From IMG/VR virus record IMGVR_UViG_3300047552_002060, positions 20,775-84,774 of that record: a DNA stretch of 64,000 bases. The stretch is one strand, 5' to 3'. Position numbers and translations under genes: made by a program. This DNA is from a virus. This document shows, one piece after another, positions 16,127 to 23,506 of this stretch. Each line of letters begins with the position of its first letter. Position 1 is the first letter of the stretch. The notes under the pieces are model-generated. The model saw only the letters and a program-made list of their open reading frames with translations, had not been told where the DNA came from and ran no database searches.

Positions 16127-17529
16127 TGTCATCTAGACTTCGCAGCAAGTTGGAAAAAGACCTCTTGGACAAGGAATTTGTCTCGGTTGAAGTTAAGTCA
16201 CAGTGTTTGTCAACTGTGATTTACGAGTGTTGTACTAAGACACACCAGTTCATGGGTGCCGTTCTTCAGAGTCTTACTATCAATTACTCTCATCAACTTC
16301 CAACTGCTGGTATTTTGTTCAATACCGATGCTAAGCACTGGGAGATGCTGATTAATCCGTATTTCTTCTGTAAGAAGCTCAATGCTGAGCAGCGCAAGGC
16401 CGTGCTGCTTCATGAGCTTAGTCACATTCTTCATAAGCACCCATTGCGAGTACCTTTTCTGAAGATTTCGCCACGCAAGCGAGTATTGATGAATATTGCT
16501 GCCGACATGGCGATTAACCAGTTCATCAAGAATATCCCCGATGGCTGTCCACAATGTACACCATATGACCCCGACCATCCAACTCCATGCCCCAATGAGA
16601 TGTGTCCCGGTCGCGGCATCTTCCTGCGTGACTTCTACGACATCGATGACAAGACAAAGGCTCGTATTCCATGGAAGGCCAATCAGACCATGGAGCATTA
16701 TTACGAGAAGCTTCTGACTCGCTTCGAAGATCCTGACGATGGCGACGGAGATGGCGATGGCAATGCCGGTGGTGGAGCGTCAACGGGCGACCTACCCCAG
16801 ACCATCGATGAGCATCTTTGGGATAATGGCGCCGTTGAAGAAAAGGACATGCTGGACGCTACTGAGGAATTGGCCAAGCGTGCGATGGTAAAGGCTCGTC
16901 TTGATTACGATTCTCTTCCTGGCTCAGTGAAGGAACTTCTCGAGGATATCAAGGCACGGCGCGCCGAACTTAACTATAAGCAGCTCATTATGTCGGCTAT
17001 GAAGCGTCACGCCAGCGGCCACGATCGCAATCATACGTGGACTCGTCCCTCTAAGCGATACGGCAATAAGGCTCGTGGAACGAAGGTAGGTGAGCTGCCG
17101 AAGCTCGACATCTATCTCGATTCCTCAGGAAGTATCAGCATCGAAGAGCTGAATGGCTTCTTAGAAGTTGTAGACCAGTTCCTTCGGGTTGGATCTCGTA
17201 AGTGTAATCTGAGTTTCTTCCATACAGCTCTCTACAAGACCGATAAATACAAGATGGGGACTAAGATTGCCCGAGAAGACATTCAGAGTGGAGGCACCGA
17301 TCTCACTCCCGTATTGGCCAATATTCTCAAGAATAAAGCGGATATGGCGATCATCGTGACCGATGGTTGTTATGGGGATGTTCCGGCCGAACAGTGGATG
17401 AAGCCTGGCGAGAAGTTTCCACAAACATTGTTCGTCATCTCTAAAGACGGCACGGCGGATCATCCGTTGAAGCGTTTCGGGTCTGAGACGGTCAAGATTC
17501 CTGATAGCGCTACGTTTAAGAAGCAATAA
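16126..17529 (+). CDS. VWA-domain metallopeptidase-like protein (MoxR partner)
   Basis: A 467-residue protein with an N-terminal zinc-peptidase-like region (HELSH at 96-100, HExxH type), a Cys cluster (CPQC...CPNEMCPG, about 142-160), an acidic Asp/Gly linker (DGDGDGDGN) and a C-terminal VWA domain. The VWA domain has MIDAS D332-S-S-G-S and T391 in GGTDL. This matches the bacterial VWA-like/DUF2201 putative metallopeptidases that occur beside MoxR ATPases. The pair probably assembles or remodels a protein complex using metal-dependent contacts. Whether the HExxH is an active peptidase is not shown. Confidence 0.85.
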   Translation: MSSRLRSKLEKDLLDKEFVSVEVKSQCLSTVIYECCTKTHQFMGAVLQSLTINYSHQLPTAGILFNTDAKHWEMLINPYFFCKKLNAEQRKAVLLHELSHILHKHPLRVPFLKISPRKRVLMNIAADMAINQFIKNIPDGCPQCTPYDPDHPTPCPNEMCPGRGIFLRDFYDIDDKTKARIPWKANQTMEHYYEKLLTRFEDPDDGDGDGDGNAGGGASTGDLPQTIDEHLWDNGAVEEKDMLDATEELAKRAMVKARLDYDSLPGSVKELLEDIKARRAELNYKQLIMSAMKRHASGHDRNHTWTRPSKRYGNKARGTKVGELPKLDIYLDSSGSISIEELNGFLEVVDQFLRVGSRKCNLSFFHTALYKTDKYKMGTKIAREDIQSGGTDLTPVLANILKNKADMAIIVTDGCYGDVPAEQWMKPGEKFPQTLFVISKDGTADHPLKRFGSETVKIPDSATFKKQ

Positions 17530-17550
17530 TCTAACCTAAAGGAATAAACT

Positions 17551-17790
17551 ATGAACAAGAATAAGACGTTAAATGATTATTTTTTAGAAAATTGGTATTG
17601 GGGAGTCGTACTTGTTATCATCTGCGGCATTGTGACCCACTGGATCTGGCCAGAAATTAAGGCGCAAGACGCTGCTCTCACGAGTGCTATGTATTTTATC
17701 TGGTATCGTATCTACTCTGCCCTAGAACTTATGTGGGATACGGTGCAAAAACTTGCGCCGGAGGACAGTGAAGTAAAGGATCTTGAATAA
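17551..17790 (+). CDS. small membrane protein, 79 aa
   Basis: An AAAGGAATAA ribosome-binding site. One clear membrane helix (about residues 16-33, YWGVVLVIICGIVTHWIW) and an amphipathic second segment (SAMYFIWYRIYSALELMW), then an acidic tail. It follows the VWA gene and may anchor or sense something for it; no family known. Confidence 0.65.
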   Translation: MNKNKTLNDYFLENWYWGVVLVIICGIVTHWIWPEIKAQDAALTSAMYFIWYRIYSALELMWDTVQKLAPEDSEVKDLE

Positions 17791-18436
17791 ACTTGATGAT
17801 ATAATTGAGTTTATGATTAAGCCAGAGACCGACATATTAGAAAAGTTTGAACAACTACTTAAATTTGCTAAAGAAGTTGCTCAAACTGAAGAGCTGGAAG
17901 AACTAGTCAAGAGTTGTCCACGCTGTGGTAAGGCCTCTGCCAATAAGTCTAATCCTTCTGGTCGGTGTTCTAGTTGCCTCAAAAAGTTAGCAGCCAATAA
18001 AAAGAAGCCAGGTCACTATCTCCATGAGCATAAAGTGGCAGACGATGCACTCCGTAGACAGAAGGGGAAAAACGGTACCGCTTCTAAGAAGTCTTCTGGT
18101 CTTGGGTCTCGTAAAGAAATCATCAATAAAGTGCATTCTGCTGAAAAACGCACTGGACAAGTTTTGTCTCCAGACCGGAAGGACAACTCAAAAGGTTACT
18201 CCTCATCTAATGTCCGTATGGTCCCACCGCATCTCAATAGAGGTCGACACCATGTTGACGGAAAGAAGTTAGCAGCCTGGAAAAAGAAACTCAAGAAGAA
18301 CGACATCTCTGATGAAGAATTGTATACTTACGTCTTAGCGAAAGCTACAGAGAATCAAACCGAATTAGTATCTGAACTTGAAAAGATGTCTCCCGCTGAT
18401 TTGATCGCATACTTTTTCGATTCAGATGTAGAATAA
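17783..18436 (+). CDS. zinc-ribbon protein with HNH-like core
   Basis: A TTG start overlaps the preceding stop; an ATG at 17813 is an alternative. The N-terminus is a helix. A Cys4 zinc ribbon follows (CPRCGK...GRCSSC, about 45-65). Then comes SPDRKDNSKGYSSSNVRMVPP, which matches the D-R-x-D-x-x-K-G-Y...NV.xV core of phage HNH endonucleases, and the usual first His region is represented by HEHK. Probably a divergent His-Me-finger nuclease; activity uncertain. Confidence 0.65.
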   Translation: MNKLDDIIEFMIKPETDILEKFEQLLKFAKEVAQTEELEELVKSCPRCGKASANKSNPSGRCSSCLKKLAANKKKPGHYLHEHKVADDALRRQKGKNGTASKKSSGLGSRKEIINKVHSAEKRTGQVLSPDRKDNSKGYSSSNVRMVPPHLNRGRHHVDGKKLAAWKKKLKKNDISDEELYTYVLAKATENQTELVSELEKMSPADLIAYFFDSDVE

Positions 18437-18475
18437 CCTTATAAATTCATATTAAATATCTCAAAGGAGCAGGTG

Positions 18476-18889
18476 ATGCTTGCTAATGTTTTGTCTTTTG
18501 TTTTTGGAGTGGTAGTTACTCTTACTGGTCTCACATTGCTGTCTCAATTTCTCCTGAAGAAGAGGAGCCAGGCATTAGCACCGACCGAATATGAAGCAGT
18601 GTCACAGACATCCTCGCCTCCTCCTGTTGAACAACCCACCACCAAGCTCTCTGTAAAAGATCGCCTCAAGAAGGCAGTTGATATTACAGCTAAACAGAGT
18701 CTACTTGATGCCCGCAAGGGACCCGAGTTCGTCATGCAGTTTAATGAGTTAGAACTCGAAAAACTTTCTGTATTGAAGACCATTCTAGCCGATGGATTTG
18801 ATCCACTCATCGTCATTCGCTACAACACTGGTGATCAAGAGATGCTGCTGAGCAGCTATGTTCAGACGATCACCAAGGGGTTGGCTTAG
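18476..18889 (+). CDS. membrane-anchored protein, 137 aa
   Basis: I prefer the ATG at 18476, six bases after AAGGAGC, to the GTG one codon upstream. An N-terminal membrane helix (VLSFVFGVVVTLTGLTLLSQFLL) is followed by KKR, a Pro/Ser-rich linker and a soluble C-terminal domain of about 80 residues. Probably inner-membrane anchored with the domain in the cytoplasm. Function unknown. Confidence 0.65.
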   Translation: MLANVLSFVFGVVVTLTGLTLLSQFLLKKRSQALAPTEYEAVSQTSSPPPVEQPTTKLSVKDRLKKAVDITAKQSLLDARKGPEFVMQFNELELEKLSVLKTILADGFDPLIVIRYNTGDQEMLLSSYVQTITKGLA

Positions 18890-18891
18890 TC

Positions 18892-19296
18892 ATGGCGTTT
18901 CACATCGTCACCAAAAATTGCTTTCTTGTCTGCGAAAAGGTCACCTCAGTGATTCTAGAAGAAGTTTTTCCAGATGGAAAACCAGTTCGTAAGACTAAAA
19001 AGAAGCCCGGTCCAAAGAAGAAAGAATCAGAAGAAGATAAGCAATTTTCAATTAACATCGCTTATTATCCAGTTAATACATCGCGCTCACAGTCATCTTC
19101 TTATAACAGCTCTTCTGGGGCAGAGGAACAATCGGTAGAATTTCGAATTATAGGAAGAAAAGAGGCAACCGCTCTCTTTAATGAGATCATTAAGGAAGTA
19201 CAGGAACAGCATCCTAATGAAGCTTATTTAGATAAGCTTGTAACTAAGATACTCTCTGAAGATGAGCTCAAAGAGAACTCAATTGAAGAAGCGTAA
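18892..19296 (+). CDS. hypothetical protein, 134 aa
   Basis: It starts 2 nt after the previous stop. Two beta-rich parts are separated by a basic patch (KTKKKPGPKKKESEED) that may bind nucleic acid, and a Ser-rich stretch precedes a C-terminal helix. No motif recognised. Confidence 0.65.
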   Translation: MAFHIVTKNCFLVCEKVTSVILEEVFPDGKPVRKTKKKPGPKKKESEEDKQFSINIAYYPVNTSRSQSSSYNSSSGAEEQSVEFRIIGRKEATALFNEIIKEVQEQHPNEAYLDKLVTKILSEDELKENSIEEA

Positions 19297-19480
19297 ACTT
19301 ATCAAAGAGAAACGAGGTTACATTAATCTAATGCGTCATCGAGTTTTATTCGACTCTATATTAATAAATATAGAGCCCAGACTCAATCAGTATGTAGAGC
19401 AGGTCGATAACTCGCGCAAGGATTATGAAGCTTATTTGTCGCCGAGTGTTCCAATAAAGACATTGAATGTCGCTCCATAA
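19262..19480 (+). CDS. hypothetical basic protein, 72 aa
   Basis: It overlaps the preceding gene by 35 nt, as several genes here do. The N-terminal 20 residues are strongly basic (KRTQLKKRKLIKEKRGY). An ATG at 19331 is another possible start. Coding is likely but not certain. Confidence 0.5.
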   Translation: MSSKRTQLKKRKLIKEKRGYINLMRHRVLFDSILINIEPRLNQYVEQVDNSRKDYEAYLSPSVPIKTLNVAP

Positions 19481-19481
19481 T

Positions 19482-19491
19482 CCTTTCCGAA
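19482..19491 (+). promoter_or_regulatory. variant TTTCCGAA box upstream of 19532
   Basis: CCTTTCCGAA ends 40 nt before the next start codon. It differs from the 11-nt consensus at both edges, so it is a weaker member of the set. Confidence 0.3.
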
Positions 19492-19531
19492 TCCAAAAGA
19501 ATTTGAAAAATTAATTTGTATCGAGGTGATA

Positions 19532-20260
19532 ATGGGTACATTGCGGGACGAAAAGTATGAAAAATTAGATTATCTGTCACAACTCACTGAGATCGTTGTT
19601 AGTCCCCAAAATGAAATTTTGGGCAATTTGCCCGAGCGGCTAAAAATTGATTTTGAGCTGTTTAGTAAGGTAAAAACGCGAGCGTGGAATCTATCACTTG
19701 GTTTTGAGGTGAATGTAACTCAAATCTTGATAGAGATTCTCTCTCTAAGAGAGAGAGAGTATATTGAAGACATAAGGAAGTGTTTCACGCTTGAAGCGTC
19801 AGAAGATTTAGAAGTTGATTTTGATACTCAAAAGATGACTGGAACATTAGTACTAGTAAAAATCGACAATCAGCTAGATGAAAAAAAGTTGTTGGAGATG
19901 GCAATCGAAAAGGCTAAACGTCACTTGTCTTATTATTGTTGGCCTGCGAAGCGCCTTCGAGAGAAGATCTCTACGGTGTTGGATGTCTTTGAGACAGGAA
20001 GTGGAAGTGAGTGGGCTAAGACAGCATACGGTAGATCAGGATATGAGGGAGAGCGCAAGATATGTGAAGCTCTCACTTCTGTGATTCTTGATAATAAGTG
20101 GCGTATTCGCGACACATCAATTATTATCAAGATGGGCTCTTGGATACAAGGTTATCTCAAAGACGAAGATGAGTCAAATACTGGTCTTGTGAATCTTATT
20201 AAGCTCAAGATTATGGTCGATAAAGACCTTCCCATTTACTCTATCGACGAGGTCAAATAA
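19532..20260 (+). CDS. hypothetical protein, 242 aa
   Basis: The ATG at 19532 is best placed after GAGGTG. Soluble, mixed alpha/beta, no membrane segment, no recognised motif. Its TAA overlaps the ATG of the next gene (TAATG), and the two probably act together. Confidence 0.65.
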   Translation: MGTLRDEKYEKLDYLSQLTEIVVSPQNEILGNLPERLKIDFELFSKVKTRAWNLSLGFEVNVTQILIEILSLREREYIEDIRKCFTLEASEDLEVDFDTQKMTGTLVLVKIDNQLDEKKLLEMAIEKAKRHLSYYCWPAKRLREKISTVLDVFETGSGSEWAKTAYGRSGYEGERKICEALTSVILDNKWRIRDTSIIIKMGSWIQGYLKDEDESNTGLVNLIKLKIMVDKDLPIYSIDEVK

Positions 20261-20757
20261 TGCCATCTGTGTCAGAAAGATTAGCAAAAATTATAGCATC
20301 GCATATACCACAGAAGATTGTCTTTAAAGCGTATATTACTCCTAATGAGAATAGAAGGAGCAGTGTTGTTTTTGAGCCTAAAGTCGTAAAAAGTAGGGAG
20401 GTCGTTGAGGACGGTCACGATCCAGAATTACATAAGGCTCTTTCTCATAATGTCACCGAGACATGGGACTATGGCGAAAATCGCTTCATGGTATCTACAG
20501 AGGTAGATGGTCTCTGGCGCACTATGAAATATGATGTTATTAGTAAGTATGATCAGATCAGTACGAGAAGCGATGCCACTAAGCGAAAGACAAGTAGATT
20601 TATTGATGGCATCAAACTCAGTGATAAGTATCTACCTGATTTTATCGCACAGATCTTCTTAAAGATAAATAGCGAAGCTTACAAAAAAATGTCACAAGCT
20701 GAAAAACAGGCTCTTTTCGAGCAATTTGAACCACTCCGGAGAATGTATGCTAAGTGA
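20260..20757 (+). CDS. hypothetical protein, 165 aa
   Basis: Translationally coupled to the genes before and after it. The middle is beta-rich (ENRFMVSTEVDGLWRTMKYDV) and the C-terminus helical (PDFIAQIFLKINSEAYKKM). No family recognised. Confidence 0.65.
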   Translation: MPSVSERLAKIIASHIPQKIVFKAYITPNENRRSSVVFEPKVVKSREVVEDGHDPELHKALSHNVTETWDYGENRFMVSTEVDGLWRTMKYDVISKYDQISTRSDATKRKTSRFIDGIKLSDKYLPDFIAQIFLKINSEAYKKMSQAEKQALFEQFEPLRRMYAK

Positions 20758-21283
20758 GCAAGACGACACAGAAGAGATTGTTGAGAAGATTGTGGTGCGA
20801 CGCAAGCTCACCAATGAAGATGTCATCAAATATGAAGCCATGGTCGAAAAGTTTATTCGCGACAGCTGCGTGAAGAATTGGAATGAGGCTCGCACTGGTG
20901 GACCTGATGCTCCTCTGGGTGCTTCTGGCTATACGATCAATGATTTGAAGCAGCACTTGCGTGCTGAAGTATGTGTGGCACTTCAAAACTTTGACCCCAA
21001 CTACCGAACTAAGGAAGGTCGGACAGTCAAAGAGAGTACATTCGTCTATCAGCATCTGACGTTTAGAGTTGGTCAACTGATGAAGCGACTCACCAAGAAG
21101 CGCTGTGGATACGGTGTGCGCCACAATCCAGTTCATCTGGTCATTGAAGATGGAGCAGATGAGTCTGCTCACTATGACGTAGACCTTGGACTCGCTATTG
21201 ATAAGCGAATCGAACTTACGTATGCGCAGAAGAGTCAAGTCCAGAAGTTCTTAGACGCGAAGAGATCACGAGGCTTTCGATGA
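20747..21283 (+). CDS. putative sigma-70 region-2-like phage factor
   Basis: The start at ATG 20747 follows GGAG and overlaps the previous gene by 11 nt. Residues about 65-130 fit sigma region 2: a DLKQHLRAEVCVAL helix, FDPN, then STFVYQHLTFRVGQLMKRLTKK. Compare the DL.Q.G...L..A...FDP...F.TY....I...I pattern of sigma factors and of gp55-type phage late sigma proteins. No region 4 is present in the chain. A separate region-4-like protein lies at 62197. Function inferred from pattern only. Confidence 0.5.
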   Translation: MLSEQDDTEEIVEKIVVRRKLTNEDVIKYEAMVEKFIRDSCVKNWNEARTGGPDAPLGASGYTINDLKQHLRAEVCVALQNFDPNYRTKEGRTVKESTFVYQHLTFRVGQLMKRLTKKRCGYGVRHNPVHLVIEDGADESAHYDVDLGLAIDKRIELTYAQKSQVQKFLDAKRSRGFR

Positions 21284-21930
21284 AAATAGTAACAATCTCG
21301 GATACCCATAACGCCCACAGCAAGCTTACTATTCCTGATTGCGACATTCTCATTCATGCCGGGGATGAGTCTTTTCGCGGCAGGAGAGACGAGATCGAAG
21401 CATTTGTGAAGTGGTTCGATATTCAACCGGCCAAACATCTAGTCTGGATTCCTGGTAACCACTCTCTAGGTGTAGAGGCACACTGGCCAGGTTCTGCTAA
21501 TTGGATCAAGGATATAAGCCCAAGAACTAACATCCTGATGAACTCCGATGTTACCTTAGAAGGTTTAAAGATTTGGGGAAGTCCAGTTACGCCGTGGTTT
21601 TGCGACTGGGCATGGAATGTTCAGCGGGGAGCCGATATCAAAAAGTACTGGGATAAAATCCCAAGTGATGCTTCTATCGTAGTAACACATGGTCCACCAC
21701 ATGGAATCTTAGATGTAGTTGAGCCCAATTCCCATTCCGCGTATCCTCGACATGCTGGATGTGAAGAGCTGATGAAGGCAATGGTACGAGTCAAGCCTAA
21801 GCTTCATGTATTTGGCCATATCCATGAAGGATACGGCGTTCATGTTACGCCTGATACTACATACGTTAACGCATCTATCATGGATGTGGGTTATGATCCT
21901 GTCAATCTGCCACTAGAGTTTAACTTATGA
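21280..21930 (+). CDS. calcineurin-like metallophosphoesterase
   Basis: All five metal-site motifs of the family are present in order: SDTHN (residues 7-11), GDE (28-30), GNHS (near 60), THGPP (near 142) and GHIHEG (near 185). The 216-residue length fits the MPPED/Rv0805-like branch, which hydrolyses phosphodiesters including cyclic nucleotides. Overlaps with genes on both sides place it in an operon with a cyclic-phosphate receiver domain and, further on, an RNA ligase, suggesting RNA-end processing. Confidence 0.88.
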   Translation: MKIVTISDTHNAHSKLTIPDCDILIHAGDESFRGRRDEIEAFVKWFDIQPAKHLVWIPGNHSLGVEAHWPGSANWIKDISPRTNILMNSDVTLEGLKIWGSPVTPWFCDWAWNVQRGADIKKYWDKIPSDASIVVTHGPPHGILDVVEPNSHSAYPRHAGCEELMKAMVRVKPKLHVFGHIHEGYGVHVTPDTTYVNASIMDVGYDPVNLPLEFNL

Positions 21931-22310
21931 TGATTTATCTTGATGACATGAGATCAACTCCAGAGGGTTGGCATCGATGCTTCAAGATTGAAGAAGTTCA
22001 GGAGTTGATGCAGACGAATGTCGTCACACATCTGAGCTTAGACCACGATCTCGGAGCTTCTTACCTATGTAAGAATTGTTTTGACTTTGATCGCACTATG
22101 TGTGACGAAGAAAGTTGTACATGTATGTGCCACAGCGTCGAGTTCTTCACTTGTCCCACTGGGTATGATCTGTGTAAGTGGATGGCCGAACTTGACTGTT
22201 GGCCGATCAATAAACCAATGGTTCATTCTGCTAATCCAGTCGGTGCTCGCAATATGCGCGAATGCATTGAGAGGTACTGGCATGCACCAGGAACTTCGAG
22301 GAGATATTGA
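21927..22310 (+). CDS. cyclic-phosphate processing receiver-domain protein (cREC-like)
   Basis: Short form of the receiver-like fold: IYLDDMR (residues 3-9), LSLDHDLG (about 37-44) and MVHSANPVGARNM (near the end). These are hallmarks of the family proposed to act on 2',3'-cyclic phosphates in RNA repair or nucleotide signalling. An insertion of seven Cys residues (CKNCFDFDRTMC...CTCMCH) after LDHDLG probably forms a zinc knot and is unusual. It overlaps the phosphoesterase gene. Confidence 0.7.
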   Translation: MMIYLDDMRSTPEGWHRCFKIEEVQELMQTNVVTHLSLDHDLGASYLCKNCFDFDRTMCDEESCTCMCHSVEFFTCPTGYDLCKWMAELDCWPINKPMVHSANPVGARNMRECIERYWHAPGTSRRY

Positions 22311-22531
22311 TGGATGACTTCACTCTAATACCTTTCGATACAACGAACGAGCACAAAGTACTCGAGAAGGCGCTAATTAAGGCATTATTAGAATTTCATC
22401 AACAATACGGAAGAACGGCTAGAAAACGTTTAGACATATCGATTGCGCTTTCAGCAGTGAAGATACTTGTTCATTTGAACAATGCACTTAATGAAGCCGG
22501 GTTGAAAATCGTAAAAAACAATGGCAAATAA
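22310..22531 (+). CDS. hypothetical helical protein, 73 aa
   Basis: The ATG at 22310 is six bases after AGGAG and overlaps the previous stop (TGATG). An acidic N-terminus is followed by two helices (VLEKALIKALLEFHQQYG, IALSAVKILVHLNNALNEAG). Function unknown. Confidence 0.6.
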   Translation: MDDFTLIPFDTTNEHKVLEKALIKALLEFHQQYGRTARKRLDISIALSAVKILVHLNNALNEAGLKIVKNNGK

Positions 22532-22727
22532 CTGTTCGTGTGGACATCCATGGGGCGATCACTATGATGCATCATACTGCCTTCACGATGATTGCTACTG
22601 TGGAGTGTGTCTCCTATGTGGAGAACAGTTTATTGAGAGACCGTTGAACTTCGGTTTTTGTCCGCATTGTAAAAGATTAAAGATGACGCTTGATCAGCTC
22701 TTAAAAAAGGAACCCACCGATGCCTAA
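22521..22727 (+). CDS. small Cys/His-rich zinc-binding protein, 68 aa
   Basis: Twelve Cys/His residues in the first 50 positions (CSCGHPWGDH, CLHDDCYCGVCLLCGEQF, CPHCKRL) point to two zinc sites of the kind often seen in tiny phage proteins. It overlaps both neighbours. Confidence 0.65.
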   Translation: MANNCSCGHPWGDHYDASYCLHDDCYCGVCLLCGEQFIERPLNFGFCPHCKRLKMTLDQLLKKEPTDA

Positions 22728-23382
22728 ACATGAACACGAATTTGCGGATGACGAACAGACGAACCAGGTCCAAGAACCGGTAGACGAAGATGGACCCATC
22801 TGGGTCAATACTGTCACCGAAGACTCAGCGCGCGCTTTTGTCAAGCAGCTACAGATACAGTCACGTAAGGATCTCAGCGCTCCAATTATCATCTATATCG
22901 ACTCACTGGGCGGTGATGCCTATTCGCTGCTGACCATGATTGGGGCCATGGAATGCATTCCCAATCAGATCATTACCTGCGCGATGGGCAAAGCAATGAG
23001 TGCAGGTGCGATTCTTCTGGCCTGTGGCGATGTCAGATATGCAAGCCAGCACGCGACAATCATGGTCCATGAAGCTACAGCTATGATCGGTGGACATATC
23101 GATGACATGAATATTCAGCATTCTAATCTAACTAAGCTCAACGAGAAGCTGATGAAGCTTCTAGTTAAGAAGTGCGACTTCCGAGGCGGTGTCAGTGCAC
23201 TCAAGAAGCAGCTGGCCAACTCTCGAGACTGGTATCTCGATGCCGAAGAAGCCGCTAAATTTGGCCTAATTCACCATGTGGGTGTTCCTACGTTGTATAA
23301 GAATCTTTCAATGCAATATCTTTTATCGTCTAACCCAAGGGGAAACAATGATCAAGGATCTGGAAAGAAAGCTAAAGATTAA
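22720..23382 (+). CDS. ClpP-like serine protease (phage paralogue B)
   Basis: Ser94 in GKAMSAGA, His117 in MVHEA and Asp170 in SRDWYLDAEEA form the ClpP triad; IDSLGGDAYS is the ClpP strand-turn. It has 220 residues, close to bacterial ClpP, with an acidic N-terminal extension of about 25 residues. Its context is nucleic-acid enzymes rather than head genes, so it may degrade or process host or early phage proteins. No Clp ATPase is visible, though the AAA+ protein at 3270 could be a partner. Confidence 0.88.
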   Translation: MPKHEHEFADDEQTNQVQEPVDEDGPIWVNTVTEDSARAFVKQLQIQSRKDLSAPIIIYIDSLGGDAYSLLTMIGAMECIPNQIITCAMGKAMSAGAILLACGDVRYASQHATIMVHEATAMIGGHIDDMNIQHSNLTKLNEKLMKLLVKKCDFRGGVSALKKQLANSRDWYLDAEEAAKFGLIHHVGVPTLYKNLSMQYLLSSNPRGNNDQGSGKKAKD

Positions 23383-23506
23383 CGGAAAGCCAGTACAAGT
23401 AATCTGTAATCAAATCGCCTACGAATCATTGAGTAAATTAGTTGTTTTGCCAGAGCTGCTAAAGCAATTAGAAAGCAAGGAAAACCATGAGCACGCACAG
23501 AGTTGA
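23348..23506 (+). CDS. hypothetical protein, 52 aa
   Basis: I prefer the ATG at 23348, preceded by AAGGGGAAAC, to a longer in-frame version. A helical peptide (IKDLERKLKINGKPVQVI...YESLSKLVVLPELLKQL) bridging the ClpP-like and RNA ligase genes, overlapping both. Confidence 0.55.
   Translation: MIKDLERKLKINGKPVQVICNQIAYESLSKLVVLPELLKQLESKENHEHAQS

Noticed and set aside
16210-16698. Open frame on the minus strand opposite the VWA gene
   Set aside because: The plus-strand frame has HExxH, MIDAS and Cys motifs; the reverse frame looks like a shadow.
20750-21238. Open frame on the minus strand opposite the sigma-like gene
   Set aside because: No start signal and a composition typical of an antisense shadow.
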